Assembly (NCBI GenBank): GCA_047630355.1
Contig: JBLHXN010000137.1
Location: 1-8,700, forward strand
Direction of reading: 5' to 3'
Origin: JANQUM01 sp047630355
GTDB lineage: Bacteria > Bacteroidota > Bacteroidia > Cytophagales > Spirosomataceae
DNA: 8,700 bases
Below the pieces are notes generated by a model that worked only from the letters and a program-made list of their open reading frames with translations, was not told where the DNA came from and ran no database searches. The translations under genes were made by a program, and so were the position numbers. Below, piece by piece: positions 1 through 4,927 of the stretch. The stretch's first letter is position 1. Each line of letters begins with the position of its first letter.

Positions 1-55
1 CCTTTCCGCATCGGCGGTTCGACCCCACAGGGAGAGGGAGTTTTTTATCGTTGGA
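1..55. other. GC-rich intergenic patch left of nqrE
   Basis: This is the stretch downstream of the nqrE stop codon, cut by the window edge. The first 40 bases have 27 G or C, well above the AT-rich spacers elsewhere in the window. They contain a small inverted repeat, CCGC (6-9) and GCGG (14-17) around ATCG. The run CCCACAGGGAGAGGGAG (24-40) reads on the minus strand as CTCCCTCTCCCTGTGGG. On the minus strand the only ATG (9-11) opens as Met-Arg-Lys, which does not resemble the hydrophobic N-terminal anchor of NqrF, so I do not call nqrF. The patch may be the edge of a dispersed intergenic repeat, but with one copy in view this is only a suggestion. Confidence 0.35.
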
Positions 56-670
56 TTAAAGTTTAATGCCTGAAAAACTTAAAAATGCCATTGCCATTAG
101 TCCCGTGACCATCATTGCAATTCCTAAACCACGTAAAGCAGGTGGAACTTTCGCGTACTGCAATCGTTCACGAATGGCTGCTAATAGTACGATTGCCAAA
201 AAGAATCCGATACCGGTACCGAAAGAAAAGACTACGGTCTCGGTGAATTGGTACTGGCGTTCCTGCATAAATAACGACGCACCAAGAATGGAGCAATTTA
301 CCGTAATCAATGGAAGAAAAATACCCAACGAACTGTACAAAGCCGGGGCGAACTTCTCAATGACCATCTCTACTAACTGCACCGCTCCGGCAATGGTAGC
401 GATGAATAAAATGAACGCCAAAAATGTCAAATCAACGGAAGCTAACGACGGGTGAATCCACGCCAAAGCACCGTCTTCTAACATATAAGTCAGAATGAAA
501 TAATTAAGCGGGGCGGTCATTGCCATTACGAATATTACCGCCAAACCGAGTCCGAAGGCAGTTTTTATTTTTTTGGATACCGCTAAGAACGAACACATTC
601 CTAAGAAGAACGCAAATACAGCGTTTTCTACAAAGATTGCCTTGATGAATATACTTGATAAATTTTCCAT
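56..670 (-). CDS. nqrE: Na+-translocating NADH:quinone reductase subunit E
   Basis: NqrE is an integral inner-membrane subunit of the Na+-pumping NADH:quinone oxidoreductase. The 204-residue protein has the usual family length and about six membrane segments (roughly residues 9-30, 37-62, 75-97, 108-132, 143-165, 179-199). The N-terminal region carries FVENAVFAFFLGMCSF with Cys26, and the fourth segment carries LITVNCSILG with Cys126. In the family, these two cysteines together with two from NqrD hold a 2Fe-2S cluster inside the membrane, and NqrD and NqrE are homologous with inverted topology. The ATG at 668-670 fits the family N-terminus (MENLSSIFIKAIFVEN). It follows nqrD by a 62-base AT-rich spacer, so it is probably co-transcribed. 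The next gene expected is nqrF, outside the window. The family assignment is very secure. Confidence 0.97.
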   Translation of the reverse strand: MENLSSIFIKAIFVENAVFAFFLGMCSFLAVSKKIKTAFGLGLAVIFVMAMTAPLNYFILTYMLEDGALAWIHPSLASVDLTFLAFILFIATIAGAVQLVEMVIEKFAPALYSSLGIFLPLITVNCSILGASLFMQERQYQFTETVVFSFGTGIGFFLAIVLLAAIRERLQYAKVPPALRGLGIAMMVTGLMAMAFLSFSGIKL

Positions 671-677
671 GATATTT

Positions 678-691
678 TAACTATTAACTAT
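678..691. repeat. tandem 7-bp repeat before nqrE
   Basis: TAACTAT occurs twice in direct tandem (678-684 and 685-691), just upstream of the nqrE start codon in the nqrD-nqrE spacer. On the coding strand this reads ATAGTTAATAGTTA, ending seven bases before the ATG. It is AT-rich and short, and it occupies the place of a ribosome binding region where no Shine-Dalgarno sequence is seen. It may simply be low-complexity spacer. Confidence 0.4.
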
Positions 692-732
692 CAGCATTAT
701 ACTTTTTCTTATAATCTATCCTGATAACTCTT

Positions 733-1410
733 TTAGGATATATCGACCAATTTGGTATTGCGTGAACGTTGCCACCAGATATAACCTCCAATGAGAAATA
801 ACGCCGAAGGCGGAAGCATCATCAGTCCGTTATTGGTGTAACCCCAATCGTAAAAAATTTGCGGAACTACCTGAAGACCGAAGAACGTACCGGAACCGAA
901 TATTTCACGGAATGTCGCAACCACTATGAGTATCAAACCGTAACCGACTCCGCTGCCAAGACCATCCAAAAACGATTTCCACGGTTTGTTTCCTAAGGCA
1001 AAGGCTTCCAAACGCCCCATGATAATGCAGTTGGTAATAATCAAACCGACAAATACCGAAAGTTTTTTACTCACGTCATACATATAGCCTTTCAACACCA
1101 AGTCAACAATAGTTACGAGCATCGCTACCACTACTAACTGCACGATAATACGAACCCGCGTAGGAATCGATTTTCGCATTAAGGATATAATTAGATTTGA
1201 GAACGATGTCACAAATATTACCCCTATAGAAAGTATAAGAGCGGGCTTCACTTGTACCGTAACCGCTAACGCCGAACATATTCCTAATACCTGAACAGTA
1301 ATTGGATTATTATCATCCAGCGGGTCACGCAAGATCTGTACGTTCTTTTTTGAAAACAGAGGTTCTTTTAACCCCTTCACTTTTACACCTTGTTCTATTA
1401 CTTCTGCCAT
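733..1410 (-). CDS. nqrD: Na+-translocating NADH:quinone reductase subunit D
   Basis: NqrD is the membrane partner and homologue of NqrE in the Na+-NQR complex. The 225 residues include about six membrane segments (roughly 38-55, 57-77, 85-107, 116-132, 150-170, 194-212). Two cysteines lie at the places expected for the intramembrane 2Fe-2S cluster: Cys45 in VLGICSALAVT and Cys128 in GLIITNCIIMGR. Other family signatures are LRDPLDDNNPITVQ (27-40) and FLDGLGSGVGYG (147-158). The N-terminal extension of about 22 residues before the first conserved stretch is polar and cytoplasmic. The ATG at 1408-1410 is the only reasonable start. It follows nqrC after a 40-base spacer and precedes nqrE by 62 bases on the same strand, so it belongs to the nqr operon. 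Function follows from family membership; nothing in the sequence suggests damage. Confidence 0.97.
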   Translation of the reverse strand: MAEVIEQGVKVKGLKEPLFSKKNVQILRDPLDDNNPITVQVLGICSALAVTVQVKPALILSIGVIFVTSFSNLIISLMRKSIPTRVRIIVQLVVVAMLVTIVDLVLKGYMYDVSKKLSVFVGLIITNCIIMGRLEAFALGNKPWKSFLDGLGSGVGYGLILIVVATFREIFGSGTFFGLQVVPQIFYDWGYTNNGLMMLPPSALFLIGGYIWWQRSRNTKLVDIS

Positions 1411-1450
1411 TGAAATATAATTTTAATAGTTGATAGATTTAGCAAAAAAA

Positions 1451-2182
1451 TCAGTTTCTTTTCATTGAAAGCTGAGCATTGCCGTCCTCAATTTTTTTGA
1501 AATAAGTTAGGTAAGGTGCTACGCAGTTTTTTAACATTTCGTCAACTCCGTCGGAAGTTATTGTACCACCTGATATCGCATCCACTCGGTGTTCTTTTCC
1601 GTAATTCACATTAGCCGAACTTTTGATGACATTCACGGAAATAAACTTATCATTTTGCATAATTTGCTTGTCTTTAAACCGATCCTGAAAAAACTTCTCT
1701 GCAATCTCAGCTCCCAAGCCGGGTGTTTCCTTTGAATGGTCAAAGTAAGCTCCGTAAACGGTATTAAAGTCGGACTCTATTGCAATATATCCCCAGATTG
1801 GCCCCCAAAGCCCCACGCCTTGCATAGGTATTATGTAGTATTTTCCACCGTCTTCTTTCGTGTAAATATAGAGTGGCATTTTGCGTTCGGCGGGTTCTTT
1901 GGCTACCTCGTTTCGCATTTCAATATTATTGATGATTTCATCCGTCAATATTTCTCCTTCTGAGTCAATCACCAGTTCTTCCACAGATTTATCGTAGGCT
2001 TTTTCTACTGCCTCACGTTCAGTTTCGTAAATGCGTACCGACTGTAAAATATTCTTCTTCTTGTCTAAAGCTGCGTTTGCTTCCTGCAAGGGTCTGAGCC
2101 CCTCAGAAATTACGACTAAAACCACGGCTGTGACAACAGACAAACCGATGGCAAACAGAAATGTGTATCTATTACTATGCAT
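1451..2182 (-). CDS. nqrC: Na+-translocating NADH:quinone reductase subunit C (FMN-binding)
   Basis: NqrC is the subunit whose soluble domain, on the outer side of the inner membrane, carries a covalently bound FMN in the electron path of Na+-NQR. The 243 residues start with a short basic segment and one membrane helix (about 8-26). The rest is the FMN-binding domain, with VGLWGPIWGYIAI (123-135) and SKETPGLGAEI (150-160). The flavinylation motif is D201-A-I-S-G-G-T207-I-T-S. Thr207 is the expected FMN-phosphate attachment residue, installed in known systems by the ApbE flavin transferase, which is not in this window. The motif reads SGGT where the best-studied NqrC has SGAT. The ATG lies inside the end of nqrB: the shared eight bases ATGCATAG hold both the nqrC start and the nqrB stop, which suggests translational coupling. 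The C-terminal tail after about residue 230 is polar and less conserved. Confidence 0.96.
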   Translation of the reverse strand: MHSNRYTFLFAIGLSVVTAVVLVVISEGLRPLQEANAALDKKKNILQSVRIYETEREAVEKAYDKSVEELVIDSEGEILTDEIINNIEMRNEVAKEPAERKMPLYIYTKEDGGKYYIIPMQGVGLWGPIWGYIAIESDFNTVYGAYFDHSKETPGLGAEIAEKFFQDRFKDKQIMQNDKFISVNVIKSSANVNYGKEHRVDAISGGTITSDGVDEMLKNCVAPYLTYFKKIEDGNAQLSMKRN

Positions 2183-3332
2183 GTTTCAAACGTATTTTAA
2201 TGTGTTGTTCTACAACTAAATGATCTATCAGCGGAGCGAAGACATTAAACAGTAAAATACTCAGCATTACGCCTTCGGGATACGCCGGATTGAACACCCG
2301 AAGTATAATCGCGAACGCTCCGATGAGCAAACCGTAAATGTACTTTCCCTTTACTGTATGCGAAGCCGAGACGGGATCTGTTGCCATGAAGACGGCACCG
2401 AAGGCAAAGCTACCGATTAGCCAGTGATGATGAGCTGGCATGTGCATGGCGTGCGTTAAATCACCCGCCGGAGCAAGAAGATTCATCAGGAATCCCATGA
2501 TGTAACCACCGGCAAAAACCGAGAGAATAATCCGCCAACTTCCTACACCCGTTACGATTAAGAATACCGCTCCAAGCAAAATACAGAAAACACTCGTTTC
2601 GCCAATAGAGCCTTGTTCAAAGCCCCAAAACATGGTACTTGCCGTCTGAATATTATCAATGTTGTAATCAAAAGCTACTAAATTTGTGGCTCCTGAGTAT
2701 CCATCTACAATACTATGTCCAGCTTCGGGTGATAAATCCGTCCATATTTCTCCGGACAGAAAAGCGGGAAAAGCAAAGAATAAAAATGCTCTCGCTAATA
2801 AAGCAGGATTCATAAAGTTCATGCCCGTACCGCCAAAAATTTCTTTCCCTAGTAAGGTACAAAAGATACCTCCCAAGGCAACCATCCACAAGGGAGTTGT
2901 CACGGGTAAGGTCAACGGAATAAGCATTCCTGTCACCAAATAACCTTCACTGATTGAATGCTTATTCATCGTGGCAAAAATAAACTCAACGGTGAGTCCC
3001 GAAGCGTACGACACAATGATAATTGGCGTTACTTTTAACGCTCCGAACAGGAAATTTTCCCAGTGGGAAGTTTCCATGCCATACGCTAAATAGTGCTGAT
3101 ACCCTACGTTCCACATACCGAAGAGCAAGCACGGGATCATGGCAAATATCACCATGACCATCGTGCGTTTCAAATCCATGGAGTCGCGGATGTGTACTCC
3201 TTTATTGGTAACAGTTCCAGGAACGAAGAGGAATGTTTCAAAACCATCGAAGACGTAGTGAAGCTTTTCCAGCTTACCACCCTCGTCAAAGTATGGTTTT
3301 ACGTTGTCAACTAAATTCTTTAGAAATTTCAC
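2175..3332 (-). CDS. nqrB: Na+-translocating NADH:quinone reductase subunit B (FMN-binding, quinone site)
   Basis: NqrB is the largest membrane subunit of Na+-NQR. It carries a covalent FMN and takes part in quinone reduction and Na+ transfer. The 385 residues begin with an amphipathic cytoplasmic segment (FDEGGKLEKLHYVFDGFETF, 15-34), followed by several membrane helices between about 57 and 370. The FMN-attachment motif is SGAT at 213-216 (GYSGATNLVAF), with Thr216 as the expected ligand. Other family marks are GKEIFGGTGMNFMNPALLAR (162-181), FMATDPVSAS (315-324) and NPAYPEGVMLSILLFN (348-363). The start codon is GTG (3330-3332 on the minus strand). An in-frame TAA lies six codons upstream with no ATG between, and the next ATG, at residue 52, would delete conserved sequence. 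It is separated from nqrA by 94 bases containing an inverted repeat, and overlaps nqrC by eight bases. Confidence 0.97.
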   Translation of the reverse strand: MKFLKNLVDNVKPYFDEGGKLEKLHYVFDGFETFLFVPGTVTNKGVHIRDSMDLKRTMVMVIFAMIPCLLFGMWNVGYQHYLAYGMETSHWENFLFGALKVTPIIIVSYASGLTVEFIFATMNKHSISEGYLVTGMLIPLTLPVTTPLWMVALGGIFCTLLGKEIFGGTGMNFMNPALLARAFLFFAFPAFLSGEIWTDLSPEAGHSIVDGYSGATNLVAFDYNIDNIQTASTMFWGFEQGSIGETSVFCILLGAVFLIVTGVGSWRIILSVFAGGYIMGFLMNLLAPAGDLTHAMHMPAHHHWLIGSFAFGAVFMATDPVSASHTVKGKYIYGLLIGAFAIILRVFNPAYPEGVMLSILLFNVFAPLIDHLVVEQHIKIRLKHA

Positions 3333-3359
3333 AGACTTATTAAGGTTTTAGGAATTAGT

Positions 3360-3375
3360 CCCGATAGATATCGGG
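3360..3375. repeat. perfect inverted repeat in the nqrA-nqrB spacer
   Basis: CCCGATA (3360-3366) and TATCGGG (3369-3375) form perfect 7-bp arms around a two-base centre; as RNA the hairpin would more likely close with six pairs and a four-base loop. It lies about 27 bases upstream of the GTG start of nqrB and about 50 bases after the nqrA stop. There is no U-run on the minus-strand side (GACTAATTCC follows), so a strong intrinsic terminator is unlikely. It could stabilise or process the operon mRNA, cause partial attenuation, or be a copy of a dispersed palindrome; similar palindromes are, to my recollection, frequent between genes in Bacteroidota genomes. Confidence 0.6.
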
Positions 3376-3426
3376 GTAGATTTTAGTAAAACTCTTTTTC
3401 TTTTGGAGAAAACCAGAACGAGACTT

Positions 3427-4770
3427 TTAGCCTTCTATCCTGAAATATTCTAACCCTTCGGCAATCACTCGTTGAACCTCGATTTTTGAGGTACAGACAA
3501 ATTCGCAAAGGGCAAAATCCTCTTCGGAGACTTCGTAAATTCCGAGGTTTTCCATTCGTTCAAGGTCTTGTGCCATGATAGATTTGAGTAATTGCACGGG
3601 CATAATATCCATGGGCAATACTTTTTCGTATTCACCCGACATCACAAAAGCCCTTTCTTCGCCGTGCGTATTTGTGGTCAGATCGTACTTTTTCTTTGGC
3701 GTAAACCACGAAAAGTACGAGCGTGAAAGACTTAGTTTATCAAGGCCGGGAAGTAACCAACCAAAGAATTCGGACTCTTTCCCTTCGGGAATCGCGGAAA
3801 TTTGGGTTTCGTAGAAAGAGAGGAAGTTGTCTTCGTACGCCGTCCGGCCAGTTAATACATTGCCTTGAATTACCCGCGTGTTGTCACCAAACGTGATTTT
3901 ATCGCCAATAATATCTTTTAGCGGCTGCCCGGTCAGTACTTTCACGTAAGAAGGATTCTTAACCAAACTACCGGTAATAGCGATGGTGCGTTCGGCTTGG
4001 TATTTTCCGTTCGTAAATAACCGACCAATGATTACTACATCCTGCGGATTGACGTACCAAACGGTTTCGCCTTTTTTAATACGATTGATATGGTGAATTT
4101 GAATGCCAACATTTCCCGCCGGGTGAGGACCTTTAATTTGGTGCGTTTTATCGGAAGAAATAGCATCTCCAACTAAACCTGACTGACCATCGGCAATGCC
4201 CACGTTTAGGTTACCTTCCGCCAGTATATTTAAGACGCTGAGTCCTCGTTGAAAATTCTCCTTTTCGTCCTTTAATATATAGGTATTATCAGGAGCGAGC
4301 GGGGCGGAATCAAAACAGGAAACAAATATGGCTTTGGGAGGGATTTCGGAATCGGCAATTGTGGAGAACGGACGCTGACGTATATATGACCAGCAACCGC
4401 TTTCTAAAAGTACTTCCGTTACGTTTTCTTTTGTGAGTTGATTAGGAATATCAAACGAGACGTAGTGGTTTTCTTTATCAGGTACAATCCGAACTTCCAT
4501 AATCCGGCGTTTTGCTCCTCTCACGATTTCAACCACCTCACCACTTACAGGCGACGTTATTTTTATTTCCGGTCGGTCTTTGTCGTAAAAAAGTGGCTGT
4601 CCCGCCAGTACTTCGTCCCCTTGTTTTGCAATCAGCTTAGGTATAAGCGTTCTGAAGTCAGGAGGTTGTACAGCAAATATACTTGACGTGGATGCGTGAG
4701 TAGTTTCGGCTACGGCCTTGCCTACTAACTTGATATCAAATCCTTTACGGACATGAACAGTTTTTCCCAT
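3427..4770 (-). CDS. nqrA: Na+-translocating NADH:quinone reductase subunit A
   Basis: NqrA is the large peripheral cytoplasmic subunit of Na+-NQR; it docks on NqrB and contributes to quinone/inhibitor binding. The 447 residues match the family length. The N-terminus RKGFDIKLVGKA (8-19) is diagnostic. A barrel-sandwich (biotinyl-lipoyl-like) region follows at about 37-97, with LIAKQGDEVLAGQPLFYD (46-63) and SPVSGEVVEIVRGAKRRI (73-90). The centre has GPHPAGNVGIQIHHI (214-228). An SLBB-like stretch with ITGSLVKNPSYVKVLTGQPL (265-284) leads to IQGNVLTG (301-308). There are no membrane segments, as expected. The ATG at 4768-4770 is the natural start. It is the first gene of the operon as seen here, preceded by a 157-base spacer that holds a candidate promoter and a leader hairpin. 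Confidence 0.97.
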   Translation of the reverse strand: MGKTVHVRKGFDIKLVGKAVAETTHASTSSIFAVQPPDFRTLIPKLIAKQGDEVLAGQPLFYDKDRPEIKITSPVSGEVVEIVRGAKRRIMEVRIVPDKENHYVSFDIPNQLTKENVTEVLLESGCWSYIRQRPFSTIADSEIPPKAIFVSCFDSAPLAPDNTYILKDEKENFQRGLSVLNILAEGNLNVGIADGQSGLVGDAISSDKTHQIKGPHPAGNVGIQIHHINRIKKGETVWYVNPQDVVIIGRLFTNGKYQAERTIAITGSLVKNPSYVKVLTGQPLKDIIGDKITFGDNTRVIQGNVLTGRTAYEDNFLSFYETQISAIPEGKESEFFGWLLPGLDKLSLSRSYFSWFTPKKKYDLTTNTHGEERAFVMSGEYEKVLPMDIMPVQLLKSIMAQDLERMENLGIYEVSEEDFALCEFVCTSKIEVQRVIAEGLEYFRIEG

Positions 4771-4780
4771 AATTATTGGG

Positions 4781-4815
4781 TAGTTTTGGTAAGAGAAACA
4801 ATCTTCCCAAAACTA
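4781..4815 (-). promoter_or_regulatory. hairpin in the nqrA 5' leader
   Basis: TAGTTTTGG (4781-4789) and CCAAAACTA (4807-4815) are perfectly complementary 9-bp arms around a 17-base loop. In the minus-strand transcript the hairpin ends ten bases before the nqrA ATG, so it would sit beside the ribosome entry site. No Shine-Dalgarno sequence is seen in the ten bases left free (CCCAATAATT). The structure could tune translation or mRNA stability of the operon, or the arms could be a DNA operator. The base pairing is seen directly; the role is inferred. Confidence 0.5.
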
Positions 4816-4835
4816 TATTTTTTCCTATTAATATC

Positions 4836-4865
4836 CAAATTAATAACCTCAGAAAAGTTATCAAA
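4836..4865 (-). promoter_or_regulatory. candidate promoter for the nqr operon
   Basis: On the minus strand TTTG (4865-4862) is followed after 18 bases by TTAATTTG (4843-4836), which resembles the Bacteroidota -33 TTTG / -7 TAnnTTTG pattern with one mismatch and a spacer one or so shorter than usual. Transcription would begin near 4829, giving a leader of about 59 bases that contains the 9-bp hairpin. A rival sigma-70-like arrangement lies just upstream (TTGACT, 17 bases, TAAATG, within about 4872-4900). The region is AT-rich, so chance matches are likely. Confidence 0.35.
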
Positions 4866-4888
4866 CGCATACATTTAGTAACAGCTAT

Positions 4889-4918
4889 TTATTTAGTCAA
4901 AAAGGTTACCCTAAATAA
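4889..4918. repeat. inverted repeat after the surface-protein gene
   Basis: TTATTTAG (4889-4896) and CTAAATAA (4911-4918) are perfect 8-bp arms around a 14-base loop, starting ten bases past the stop codon of the surface-protein gene. The loop holds the small palindrome GGTTACC (4904-4910). As a transcript the stem is almost all A-U and no U-run follows on the minus strand, so it would be a weak terminator at best. It could also be a regulator site upstream of the nqrA promoter. Confidence 0.35.
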
Positions 4919-4927
4919 GTAAGTTTA

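Noticed and set aside
12..40. tRNA-like T-loop, GGTTCGACCCC
   Set aside because: The flanking bases give only three of five T-stem pairs (13-17 with 25-29), the following bases do not look like an acceptor strand, and the rest of the gene would be outside the window.
66..455. 129-codon open frame on the plus strand
   Set aside because: It lies entirely antisense to nqrE, whose protein matches its family along its full length; the translation has no recognisable features.
3360..3375. Intrinsic terminator ending the transcript after nqrA
   Set aside because: The stem is short and no U-run follows it on the minus strand, and nqrB-E downstream belong to the same complex, so full termination here is implausible.
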